Source of the DNA: Salinibacillus xinjiangensis
GTDB taxonomy: Bacteria; Bacillota; Bacilli; Bacillales; Alkalibacillaceae
Reading direction: 5' to 3'
Assembly (NCBI RefSeq): GCF_009649735.1
Contig: NZ_WJNH01000009.1
Location: forward strand, 62,001-126,000
Length of the DNA: 64,000 nucleotides
Under the pieces are notes generated by a model that saw only the letters and a list, made by a program, of their open reading frames with translations, was not told the DNA's origin and did no database searches. The stretch's first letter is position 1, and each line of letters begins with the position of its first letter. The position numbers and the translations under genes are program-made. Positions 22,343 to 31,191 of this stretch are shown piece after piece.

Positions 22343-23623
22343 ATGGACCCATCCTTTTTCACGTTTATTAAAAACTTTAATTTCCTGATGTTTCTACTAT
22401 TTACATTGATGTACTCGTATCGGTTTGTATACATGCTCATTGCTTTTAAGATGAAAAAGAGCAAAAAAATAAATGAGGATGATGTTCAACTGAATAAATA
22501 TGCTGTCATTATAGCAGCGAGGAATGAAGAAGTTGTTATCGGTGAACTAATTAAAAGTATAAAGAAACAAAATTATCCCAGACAATACGTTGATATTTTC
22601 GTTGTAGCCGATAACTGTACCGATAAAACCTCCCAAGTTGCGAGAGAAGCAGGAGCGATTGTTAGAGAGCGTTTTAACAAAACATTTATTGGGAAAGGAT
22701 ACGCACTCGACTTTATGTTTAACATCATTGAAGAAGAGTATAAATTTAAAGACTATGATGGATATTTTGTGTTTGATGCTGACAATGTGCTAGAAGAAAA
22801 TTATATTGCTGAAATGAATAAAACCTTAAATCAAGGATACCGAGTGATCACAAGTTACAGAAATTCAAAGAACTTTGGTCATAATTGGATTTCTGCAGGT
22901 TATTCTCTTTGGTTTATGCACGAAGCCGAATATCTAAACCATCCTAGAATGATTCTTAACTCTAGTTGTGCAATTTCTGGTACAGGATTTCTTGTACAGG
23001 CCGATTTAATTAGAGACAATGGAGGATGGATCCACCATCTCTTAACGGAAGATATTGAGTTTTCAATACATCACATTATTAAGGGTGAAAAAATTGGTTA
23101 CTGTAAAAAGGCTATCTTTTATGACGAGCAACCCGTCACCTTTAAGCAATCGTGGAACCAACGTTTACGATGGGCCAAAGGTTTTTATCAAGTATTTCTG
23201 AAATACGGTAAAAATCTAGTAGGACAAATGTTTCTAGGGAAATGCAATAAATTTTCATGTTACGATATGACTATGACAATAATGCCGGCATTGCTCATAT
23301 CATGTTTGAGTATGTTGATCAATGTATCATTTTATTTAACAGGGTTAATTTTAGAACAAAAAGAGATTGTTGATTTAACAAATCAAGCAATCTTGGAGTC
23401 TATTGGAAGCTATTATGGCCTCCTTTATCTTGTTGGTTTCATCACAACGTTAACAGAGTGGAAGACCATTTACTGTTCTAGTTGGAAAAAAATCGGTTAT
23501 ACATTTACTTTTCCTATTTTTATGTTTACTTATATACCAATTTCAATTGTGGCACTATTTAAAAATGTTGAGTGGAAACCAATTGCTCATACTGAAGTAA
23601 AAACACTTGATGATATACGGTGA
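22343..23623 (+). CDS. Membrane glycosyltransferase, family 2
   Basis: A 426-residue GT2 enzyme. One N-terminal membrane span (about residues 10-33) is followed by the GT-A domain: VIIAARNEEVVIGELI, the substrate-binding VVADNCTDKT (about 91-100), FDADN (DxD motif), the TEDIEFS acid-base region and QRLRWAKGF, a QxxRW motif typical of processive or polyisoprenyl/lipid-linked sugar polymerising enzymes. Two or more C-terminal spans follow (about 310-335, 365-385, 395-412). Acceptor and sugar cannot be read from sequence. GGGGGTG precedes the ATG. It starts a cluster of lipid- or cell-surface-glycan genes. Confidence 0.85.
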   Translation: MDPSFFTFIKNFNFLMFLLFTLMYSYRFVYMLIAFKMKKSKKINEDDVQLNKYAVIIAARNEEVVIGELIKSIKKQNYPRQYVDIFVVADNCTDKTSQVAREAGAIVRERFNKTFIGKGYALDFMFNIIEEEYKFKDYDGYFVFDADNVLEENYIAEMNKTLNQGYRVITSYRNSKNFGHNWISAGYSLWFMHEAEYLNHPRMILNSSCAISGTGFLVQADLIRDNGGWIHHLLTEDIEFSIHHIIKGEKIGYCKKAIFYDEQPVTFKQSWNQRLRWAKGFYQVFLKYGKNLVGQMFLGKCNKFSCYDMTMTIMPALLISCLSMLINVSFYLTGLILEQKEIVDLTNQAILESIGSYYGLLYLVGFITTLTEWKTIYCSSWKKIGYTFTFPIFMFTYIPISIVALFKNVEWKPIAHTEVKTLDDIR

Positions 23624-23696
23624 TGCAGAATAATAATGGAACAACATGTACTGAGAGTTTGAAAATTATGTACCCCTCATTAAGATCCGGTTATCG

Positions 23697-23733
23697 TGAA
23701 AGAACCTTTCCCGATATTTGGGTCTTTTTTTGC
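23697..23733 (+). terminator. Possible terminator after the GT2 gene
   Basis: AAAGA(A)CC pairs with GGTCTTT with one bulge around a 12-base loop, and a run of seven T residues overlaps and follows the right arm. Weak stem. Confidence 0.5.
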
Positions 23734-23850
23734 TATTCAGAGTTAGTAAGTTTAGACAGATGGTTGTATAAGTAATATTATTTTACATCCATGTGTATGA
23801 TTAGGGGAAAAATACAAGTAAATCATTTTACGTTGAGGAGTGAAACACTT

Positions 23851-24693
23851 TTGAAAAACAATGGAATAAACCAATCATACATAAACGTAGCAAATATCAA
23901 CTTATACTGTGAGTATTTATTGAATGATAACCCACCCATTTTTCTTATTCACGGTTTTGCATCTTCAACTTATACCTTCCGTCGGCTTATTCCATTATTA
24001 AAAAAGAATTTTTCCATAGTTGCTGTGGACCTACCCGGTTTTGGTAAAAGTGAAAAATCAACTTCATTTACATATAGTTTCCAAAATTATGCTAGGTTAA
24101 TGATTGCCTGCATCGACAAATTTGCTATTTCTAATCCTTTTATTGTGGGCCATTCAATGGGGGGGCAGATTGCGTTATACATGGCTGCAATTGCTCCTGA
24201 AAAAATAAAAAAACTTATTTTGCTATGTAGTTCGGGATATTTAAGGCGTTCAAGTAGGCTTCTAATTTATAGCTCTTATTTACCCTTATTCGAAAGTGTT
24301 ATCACTAACTATATTCGAAGAAAAAATGTCAAAGACTACTTGCGTAATGTTTTATATAATGAGGCATTGATTAATGATGAATTAATTTATGAATATGGTA
24401 AACCATTGGCTGAGAAAGGTTTTTATCAAGCACTAATTCGACTTCTACGACATCGTGAAGGAGATTTATTATCTGAAGACCTGAAAAAAATCAATACTCC
24501 AACATTACTAATTTGGGGAAAAGAAGATCGTGTAGTTCCTTTACAAATTGGAAAGCGCTTAGCAAAAGACTTGCCTAATGCACAATTAATTACGTATGAG
24601 AAAACAGGACATCTAATTACTGTGGAAAAGCCTGAACATGTTTTTAAACATATCTTGTTTTATACCAGTGGAAAGAATAACGCTATGACTTAA
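23851..24693 (+). CDS. Alpha/beta hydrolase
   Basis: A 280-residue alpha/beta-hydrolase fold protein. The oxyanion stretch FLIHGFASSTYTFRRL, the nucleophile elbow VGHSMGGQ (Ser), the acid in LIWGKEDRVVPL and the histidine in KTGHLITVEKP give a complete catalytic triad. No signal peptide is evident, so it is probably cytoplasmic. I chose TTG 23851 because GAGGAG lies 11 bases upstream; the frame remains open to ATG 23791 without a binding site. Substrate is unknown; its place between GT2 and GT4 genes suggests lipid or glycolipid metabolism. Confidence 0.8.
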   Translation: MKNNGINQSYINVANINLYCEYLLNDNPPIFLIHGFASSTYTFRRLIPLLKKNFSIVAVDLPGFGKSEKSTSFTYSFQNYARLMIACIDKFAISNPFIVGHSMGGQIALYMAAIAPEKIKKLILLCSSGYLRRSSRLLIYSSYLPLFESVITNYIRRKNVKDYLRNVLYNEALINDELIYEYGKPLAEKGFYQALIRLLRHREGDLLSEDLKKINTPTLLIWGKEDRVVPLQIGKRLAKDLPNAQLITYEKTGHLITVEKPEHVFKHILFYTSGKNNAMT

Positions 24694-24792
24694 TTTTTAG
24701 AAACATAACACTCCCTCAATATTAACTCAACATTTATTTGTTACATTGAAGTTAGTCGTAAATAATATTTCCAAGGTTAAAGGAGTGTTTGG

Positions 24793-25941
24793 ATGCGAAT
24801 TGCTATTTTCTCAGATACTTATGCACCGGAGATTAATGGAGTTGCTCGAACGTTACGGCATTATACGACTTATCTTGAAAAACAGGGAATTGAATATCGA
24901 TTGTTTGTCCCCAATGCGAGTACACCAGTACCAAGTATTCCCCAAGTCCAAAGGTTTACTAGTATACCATTCTTATTGTATCAAGAATGTCGGCTGGCCA
25001 TTCCAAACCCCATTAAAATTAAACAGTCATTAGATGAATTCAAACCTACCTTAATCCACATAGCAACACCGTTTAATCTCGGTTTATATGGACTTCATTA
25101 CGGAAAAAAACAAGGAATCCCAATGGTTGCTTCCTATCACACTCATTTTGATGTTTATCTCGAATATTATCATTTAACTTTTCTTCAAAATTGGATATGG
25201 AAGTATATGAAATGGTTTCATCATTCGTTTGAGAAAGTTTATGTACCTTCACAAAGCACAAAAGAGAAACTTTTATCGAAAAACATTCATCAGAACATAG
25301 AACTATGGGGGCGAGGTGTAAATCATTCTTACTACTCACCTACAAAAAAATCGAATACGTTGTTCAAAGAGCGGTATCATATCCATGATGATAAAAAAAT
25401 CTTACTTTACGTTGGGCGAATTGCTCCAGAAAAAGATATTCATATTGTGTTAGAAACATATAATGATTTACCCGAGCATTTGAAGCAGGAAACGCACTTG
25501 GTCATTGTTGGAGATGGCCCATTGTTTCGAGAACTTTCGGAGAAAACAGGCCCTAATATTACTTGGACAGGATTTATGGAGCCTGATCAATTATCGCAAC
25601 TATATGCATCTAGTGATTTATTTTTATTTCCATCTTCATCAGAAACGTTTGGTAATGTTGTTTTAGAAGCACTTTCATCTGGGTTACCAGTTATTGGGGC
25701 CAATGCAGGTGGAGTACAACATTTGGTTGATCATGAAGTAACTGGTTTTCTATGCGAACCAAGGGATATTAAGGATTTTGTCCGTTATACGTCTAAATTG
25801 CTAGATGATAGTACTTTACGTTTAACTTATTCAAAGGCAGCGAGAGAGATTGCTAGAGAATGGTCATGGGATGCAATCTTTAAAGAGTTGTTAGCAAGCT
25901 TTAGTAAAATAGCGGAAAGAAAGAACCAAATTTCTGCATAA
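24793..25941 (+). CDS. Glycosyltransferase, family 4
   Basis: A 382-residue GT-B fold enzyme. The N-terminus FSDTYAPEINGVARTLRHY is the glycine-rich acceptor-side loop typical of GT4 enzymes that glycosylate lipids (diacylglycerol glucosyl- and mannosyltransferases). The C-terminal domain has YVGRIAPEKDI (about 202-212), a GDGP loop and the nucleotide-sugar E(x7)E segment SETFGNVVLEALSSGLPV. Start ATG has AAAGGAG upstream. It is 26 bases before the FkbM gene, probably cotranscribed. Exact donor and acceptor are undetermined. Confidence 0.87.
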   Translation: MRIAIFSDTYAPEINGVARTLRHYTTYLEKQGIEYRLFVPNASTPVPSIPQVQRFTSIPFLLYQECRLAIPNPIKIKQSLDEFKPTLIHIATPFNLGLYGLHYGKKQGIPMVASYHTHFDVYLEYYHLTFLQNWIWKYMKWFHHSFEKVYVPSQSTKEKLLSKNIHQNIELWGRGVNHSYYSPTKKSNTLFKERYHIHDDKKILLYVGRIAPEKDIHIVLETYNDLPEHLKQETHLVIVGDGPLFRELSEKTGPNITWTGFMEPDQLSQLYASSDLFLFPSSSETFGNVVLEALSSGLPVIGANAGGVQHLVDHEVTGFLCEPRDIKDFVRYTSKLLDDSTLRLTYSKAAREIAREWSWDAIFKELLASFSKIAERKNQISA

Positions 25942-25966
25942 ACCTAATACAAGAAGGAGAATAATT

Positions 25967-26902
25967 TTGAAAATAAAGGAATTCAGTTATCGACCATTGT
26001 TTATGAAAATGTGGGAGGACTATCCCAAACTATGGAAACTATTAATTGATATGGGAACCTTTATGAAATATAAAACACTTAATGTTGATAAACTACCTGA
26101 GAAAGTGACCTTCCCATCTTCTACAATGATTTATATAAATTCAAATGAAAACAGAGGAAGGGCATTATTGGTTAAAGAAGGAATTACTCAAAAAAGACTG
26201 TACCATTTTTGGAATAAATTAGTGAAGGAATATTCTCCAGATTTAATCATCGATGTAGGTGTCAATTATGGTGAATGTATTTTTTCTACAGTTTATCCCA
26301 TTCATTCAGAAATTTATGGAATTGAGGCAAATCACTCTTTGCTAAAATACATCTCTAAGTCGAAAGAGGTTCATCCTAATCAGTCGCAGATTTCCATTAT
26401 TCACGCTTTGGCGTCAGATCAAAATGCTGTTGAAAAGGATTTTTATATTGATCAAAACTGGTCAGGTACTTCGTCAGCCTCTTATGTTCCTTCTCATAAT
26501 ATGGTTGAAAGAGTACCTGTTCAGACAGTGACCATAGATGCTCTCATTAAAGAAAAAGCCTCCTACAATACCTTTTTATTTAAGGTGGACGTAGAGGGCT
26601 ATGAGGCATTTGTTTTAAAAGGAATGGAAGATTTATTAGCAAACTGTGAATCGGCAATTGGTTTTTTGGAATTTAATAGTGATTATATTGATAAATCAGG
26701 TATAAGTTCCGATCAATTTTTTAACTATTTACAAAGGCATTTTTCGATTTATATGTATCGAGAGGATGATACTTTAACATGTGCGGATCATTTAAAGCTT
26801 TCTCATCTTCAAGAATTGTTTAGGAGTACATATATTCATACAGATTTTGTACTAGTAGGCGGAAATATGCCATTAAATGTAGAAGAACTCTTTGCACCAT
26901 AA
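25967..26902 (+). CDS. FkbM-family methyltransferase
   Basis: A 311-residue SAM-dependent methyltransferase of the FkbM type. The SAM-binding motif is IIDVGVNYGECIF (about 96-108), the acidic end of strand 2 is IYGIEANHSLL, and the family-typical FLFKVDVEGYEAFVLKG is near residue 203. TTG start with AAGGAGA six bases upstream. FkbM enzymes methylate sugars or lipids; the neighbouring glycosyltransferases suggest that a glycan or glycolipid hydroxyl is the target. Confidence 0.85.
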   Translation: MKIKEFSYRPLFMKMWEDYPKLWKLLIDMGTFMKYKTLNVDKLPEKVTFPSSTMIYINSNENRGRALLVKEGITQKRLYHFWNKLVKEYSPDLIIDVGVNYGECIFSTVYPIHSEIYGIEANHSLLKYISKSKEVHPNQSQISIIHALASDQNAVEKDFYIDQNWSGTSSASYVPSHNMVERVPVQTVTIDALIKEKASYNTFLFKVDVEGYEAFVLKGMEDLLANCESAIGFLEFNSDYIDKSGISSDQFFNYLQRHFSIYMYREDDTLTCADHLKLSHLQELFRSTYIHTDFVLVGGNMPLNVEELFAP

Positions 26903-26977
26903 TTGTTCATCGTTAACAAAGAGTAAGTTGCTTGGGAACCTGAGGAAGTCATGATGTGTCTTTGTAGTAATAAAAAG

Positions 26978-27021
26978 AAAGCCAAAGTTGTTAGGAGCCT
27001 TATGCTACAACTTTGGCTTTT
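26978..27021. terminator. Bidirectional terminator between FkbM and PAP2 genes
   Basis: A 14-bp perfect stem (AAAGCCAAAGTTGT arm) with a 15-base loop has T-rich sequence on both strands and sits between convergent genes. Confidence 0.88.
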
Positions 27022-27023
27022 GT

Positions 27024-27557
27024 CTACCCAAATATTGGGATGTAGTAGACCATGATGGAACTAATGGTACCAAGTATTGCCCCAATAATACAATCAGTCG
27101 GATAATGTAACCCCAGATACATCCGTGAAAATCCTACTAGAAATGCAACTGGTAAGAGAATAATAGATAAAGGCGAGGAGTATAAATTAAATACAATGGC
27201 AATTGAAAAAACAGCTGTTGTATGGCCGGAAGGAAAGGAATAATCTTTAAGTGGATGAGTGCCTAATTGTATATCGGGTAGTTTTACATAGGGACGCTCA
27301 CGGCAATAAATTTTTTTAATGATATGAACAATAAGGTGACTTAAGGCTAGAGATAGAAGGGATTTAATTGCTATTAATCGCAGCATTGATTGAGATAACA
27401 TAATGATAAATAGCAAAAACGAAATTGTACATGTTGCTCCACCTAAATGTGTTATTCTTGGCAAGATTAAATCAAATAATTTACATTTTAGTTTTTGATT
27501 AATTAATTGAAAAGCATACTGATCACTTGTTGTAATCCACGTGACAATACGATTCAA
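27024..27557 (-). CDS. PAP2-family membrane phosphatase
   Basis: A 177-residue polytopic phosphatase with the three PAP2 motifs: KKIYCRERP (K x6 RP), FPSGHTTAVF (PSGH) and SRMYLGLHYPTD (SR x5 H x3 D). Such enzymes remove phosphate from undecaprenyl pyrophosphate, phosphatidylglycerophosphate or similar lipids. TTG 27557 is preferred because GGAGGG ends seven bases upstream; an in-frame TTG at 27596 gives an extra 13 residues without a binding site. Convergent with the glycosyltransferase cluster and possibly part of the same lipid-carrier chemistry. Confidence 0.85.
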   Translation of the reverse strand: MNRIVTWITTSDQYAFQLINQKLKCKLFDLILPRITHLGGATCTISFLLFIIMLSQSMLRLIAIKSLLSLALSHLIVHIIKKIYCRERPYVKLPDIQLGTHPLKDYSFPSGHTTAVFSIAIVFNLYSSPLSIILLPVAFLVGFSRMYLGLHYPTDCIIGAILGTISSIMVYYIPIFG

Positions 27558-27804
27558 TAGAAGTCCCTCCATATTCTTTATAACTGCTTCGGACAAATCA
27601 AGTAGGTATTTAAGTTTATTTTAATATGCAAATGTTAAGTTGATTTAAAGGTAATGTTGAGTTTTCTAATAGATTTAAGGTTATATCCTCACAAAATTCA
27701 TCTTTCAAACGATTATTGTAAGTAGAACAATTATAAAACATTGAAGCAAAATCGATAGATTTTTTTATTTCTGGCACATGTTGTGCTTACTGCGGGGGAT
27801 GAAG

Positions 27805-30543
27805 ATGACAATAGAAAGTCAACTAATTAATAAAACCTATTATGAAACCTTTACGGATGGGGTTCAAAACGTACATCCAATCAGGGTATTAGGTGGTTTG
27901 CATTTTGATGAGCAGCAGCAAGAAATTCCTGACTTGTCCTATATTCGCTTTGCTCAAGGGGAAATTTACTATTTACACAAGGATTATGAATCAGCCATTT
28001 TTAAGTGGGAAAATGTGGCCAATGAATTGGAGCCTTGGGCACAGAAAAACTTAGGGGATGCTCATTATTGCCTTGGTTTATTTGCTATTGCCGAGGACTA
28101 TTATAAAACAATAGAAACGAATTCAGATGTATTAAAAATAGAAGTACTATTACAACTCTTTTCCATATACATAGAGCTTGAGAAGACTGATTTGGCTATG
28201 GAGTCAATAAAAAAAGCAGTTGATCTTAATCCTGATTATCCTGATGTTACCGATATAGCCCGCGCTTTCTTTGAGGACCATCACAAATGGGGAGATGCTG
28301 TAGAACTTGCCCTTCATGAAGCAATCAGAACCGAATCCATATCCTGGTTTGAAATATTAGAAACATATGTCGAACAAGGTCATACGAAAACGATGGACCC
28401 GAAATACTTTAATCAAACCTTAATCGCCTTATATCGAAACAATATTGCGCAATTTGAAAGTCTTACGGCAGCTCTTTGGAGAAGTTATAAACATACGGAT
28501 ATATATTTTTCATGGCTTAAGGAAATCAATCAAATCCTCATAAATACAGAACAGAGTCATTCTCACATGTGGAAACATCTTTCCATCCTATATAAAGAAA
28601 CGTATTTTGAGCTTATTGACGGCTCGCAATTAATTAAAGATTTGACGTCACTATTAACAGAGCATCTATCTAACTGGGCAAAAATTAGCACGCCATCAAA
28701 TCAACTCATGGCTTCAGCAGCTATACTTGCCTGGAGTGATCTTTTTCCAACCACCCTTGAAGATCCAGTAGTAGTTCGTAAAGCGGAAGGTGTAATCAGG
28801 GATTCAGCGCGTAATAAGGTTAGTTTGGAAAAAGTCTTTCAACTGTTTAATTCTATTATATATTGGGCTAAGGAGAGAGGTGTGTCCTTAGATGCTAGGT
28901 GTGAATCGTTAGTAGAGGAGCTAAAAGATGTAAATCAATTTAATCTAATCATTAGGGGTTCCACGTTGAGTAGTCAAAAGAGGGTTGTAAATAAACTGCT
29001 TAATCAGAATATATTAGAGGAATCGACAGTGGCTTCGATATTCGTGAAGGATGCAGACGAAACAGAGGTTCAAGCTGTTACAGATGATGGGGTGAAAACT
29101 TTAACAACGGTCGAAGAATATAAAGAGAGTTCCAAAGATAAAGAGACTTTTATCCGTTATCACTTACCTAACACCCTTTTACAACAAAATAAACTAGCGA
29201 TTTACTCTCCAGGCTTTGTAGACTTTACGAACAGTCAAAAAAATGAATTTCCACATATACAGTTTGCAGACAGTATGTTATTTGTTTTAAACGTGGATTC
29301 ACCACTGACACCTAAGGAGCTAGATATGGCCGTTAGAATGAAAGAGGAAGCCCCAGAGCTTGCCATACATTTTCTTCTTATCAGTGAAAACGACCAATTT
29401 GTAAATAAGGATTTAATGGAGAAAACAAAATCAAGAATTCTTACTTATTTTCCGAAAGCTAACATCTATCATGATACCCTAAATCATGATAGAAGGGCAG
29501 AGGAATTATCCTCGTTTATACGATCTATAACAGACACATATTATTTGAGAGAGGAACGAACTCAGACGCTTTTATCCATTATTAAGCAGACCGTTACACT
29601 ATTGCTAGAAAAACGGATTGAAATGGAAAGTTCCTTAATAGAGGAAATGGAGTGGAACAAAGAAATTGGGGCAAAGCTTAACGATACAATCAAACAATTG
29701 AATGATGGAAAAGAGAAAATGATACAGGACATGATTCAGTCCTATGTAAGCCTCAAAACGGATATAAGAAAGAAAATGATGCAAAACATTCCCGAGCAGC
29801 TAAAAAGTTGTGCGGAAATCATAAACGAAGATTGTGATTTTGAAAGACTGCCTCATGATCTTAACCAAGAGATGAGTAAGCGAATTACTGCCTTTTTAAA
29901 AGAGGAAATCCTACCAGGTTTTCAGGAGGAGGTTCAAGAATGGATTAAATATAATGAACAAGAGTTTAAGGATATTCAAGTCTATTTAGATGAAATGAGT
30001 GAAGAAATCAATCGCCAATATGGAGAACAAAAGATTAATTTGGCTGGTGATTTTAAGATATTGGATGATTGGAAACGTGATAGCTATAGAATGACAAGAG
30101 GTAGTACACAGCTTGAAATGACGAATATCTTAAAACTCTCTGCGCCATCACAGCTATTTTTGAAGAGTGCTGGAAAGCTGTTTGATACCTTTAGACAGAC
30201 GAAAGAGAGGGTGCACTATAAATACAAACGGTTTATCGAAAATAAGGACTATAGTGAAACGGCGGAGTTATTAACAGGTCAGTTCATTCAGCAATTTGAA
30301 CTGTTTGAGAATTCCCTGGAGTGGGATATTAACTTGTTTTATGAAAAGCCACTGGAAATATTAAATCAAGTATTAACGGAAACAGAGGCTAAGATTGCAA
30401 AAAGACAAGAGGAGCTCAGTCAAATGCGTAAAAACCCAGAGATTTATCGAGATCCACTTACTCTTTTTGAGCTACAGCTTCGCCAATATGAATGGATGAT
30501 AGCAGCAGGAAAGCAACATTTTGAGTTTCATAAACAATATTGA
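27805..30543 (+). CDS. TPR protein with degenerate dynamin-like GTPase domain
   Basis: A 912-residue protein. Residues about 45-185 are tetratricopeptide-like helices (AQGEIYYLHKDYESAIFKW, YDDLAMESIKKAVDLNPDYP region). From about residue 385 a dynamin-like domain is recognisable by spacing, but its key residues are lost: the P-loop reads RGSTLSSQKRVVNKLL where GxxSxGKS/T is expected, the DxPG position reads IYSPGFVD, and the N/TKxD position reads ISENDQF. A long helical part with coiled-coil character follows (about 610-760 and the C-terminus). ATG 27805 is six bases after GGGGG. No signal peptide or clear membrane span. Function unknown; membrane remodelling scaffold is a guess. Confidence 0.7.
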   Translation: MTIESQLINKTYYETFTDGVQNVHPIRVLGGLHFDEQQQEIPDLSYIRFAQGEIYYLHKDYESAIFKWENVANELEPWAQKNLGDAHYCLGLFAIAEDYYKTIETNSDVLKIEVLLQLFSIYIELEKTDLAMESIKKAVDLNPDYPDVTDIARAFFEDHHKWGDAVELALHEAIRTESISWFEILETYVEQGHTKTMDPKYFNQTLIALYRNNIAQFESLTAALWRSYKHTDIYFSWLKEINQILINTEQSHSHMWKHLSILYKETYFELIDGSQLIKDLTSLLTEHLSNWAKISTPSNQLMASAAILAWSDLFPTTLEDPVVVRKAEGVIRDSARNKVSLEKVFQLFNSIIYWAKERGVSLDARCESLVEELKDVNQFNLIIRGSTLSSQKRVVNKLLNQNILEESTVASIFVKDADETEVQAVTDDGVKTLTTVEEYKESSKDKETFIRYHLPNTLLQQNKLAIYSPGFVDFTNSQKNEFPHIQFADSMLFVLNVDSPLTPKELDMAVRMKEEAPELAIHFLLISENDQFVNKDLMEKTKSRILTYFPKANIYHDTLNHDRRAEELSSFIRSITDTYYLREERTQTLLSIIKQTVTLLLEKRIEMESSLIEEMEWNKEIGAKLNDTIKQLNDGKEKMIQDMIQSYVSLKTDIRKKMMQNIPEQLKSCAEIINEDCDFERLPHDLNQEMSKRITAFLKEEILPGFQEEVQEWIKYNEQEFKDIQVYLDEMSEEINRQYGEQKINLAGDFKILDDWKRDSYRMTRGSTQLEMTNILKLSAPSQLFLKSAGKLFDTFRQTKERVHYKYKRFIENKDYSETAELLTGQFIQQFELFENSLEWDINLFYEKPLEILNQVLTETEAKIAKRQEELSQMRKNPEIYRDPLTLFELQLRQYEWMIAAGKQHFEFHKQY

Positions 30544-30546
30544 ATA

Positions 30547-30990
30547 TGAAAGTAGCTAAAGGCATTTTTTCTAAAAAAGGCTATCGATGGCCTCCATGAC
30601 TGAAATAGCAAAATCAGCTCAAGTTGGTACTGGAACCATCTGAACCGATTACATCTGAGCTACAGGCGATTTACAAAGCCGACTATCTAATGAAAGGCTA
30701 GTGAGTAGTGTTCGTCTAAATGGAGTGACGGAGATGAACGGGTAGTCCATTTCGTTTAACATTTGCTGAAAACCCTTATTCCGCCCAAACGATGGACTTC
30801 ATTAGAAGGAATGATTGAAAGGAAAATGATATTTTATCTAACAGTAATTTCGATGGAAAGCTGTTTTTTGCAGGAGAGAACGCCACGAAGGTGGATGACC
30901 GTGCTGCCAATAATCGTGACGTGATTGTCATTGTGCTCTTAAAGACTTTTGGTTTTATTGTAATCACTTAATGAAATTCGCAAAATAAAC
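30547..30990 (+). pseudogene. Decayed coding remnants, including a TetR-type DNA-binding fragment
   Basis: Directly after the TPR gene, frame 1 reads KGIFSKKGYR and a shifted frame continues MTEIAKSAQVGTGTI before a stop. Together these match the helix-turn-helix of TetR regulators with frameshifts. Farther on (about 30758-30970) a different frame gives FDGKLFFAGENATKVDDRAAN and stops, an unidentified protein end. Many stops in all frames and lack of binding sites indicate decay. The rest of the 650-base gap up to 31069 shows nothing else recognisable. Confidence 0.55.
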
Positions 30991-31069
30991 ACCAATTGCA
31001 TAATAAAAGAAAATTCCACATTAGCAGCCAAACCTACTACCGCCCAAGCATAGGGGTGTTTTTACCGAT

Positions 31070-31098
31070 TTTACGCTATGGGAAGATTACGGTATAAT
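31070..31098 (+). promoter_or_regulatory. Probable promoter of the dicarboxylate/amino-acid symporter
   Basis: TTTACG and a perfect TATAAT are separated by 17 bases. In the leader an inverted repeat TTGAGAG (31133-31139) and CTCTCAA (31161-31167) could form a weak stem upstream of the ribosome binding site. Confidence 0.6.
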
Positions 31099-31191
31099 GA
31101 GATGCGGCTTGAATATATTACACTATAAACAATTGAGAGAAATAAATAAAAAAGAAACCGCTCTCAAAATAACTCGAGGGGAGGAAACTTC

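Noticed and set aside
24746-25033. 95-codon plus-strand frame
   Set aside because: It overlaps the start of the family 4 glycosyltransferase gene in another phase and has no family features.
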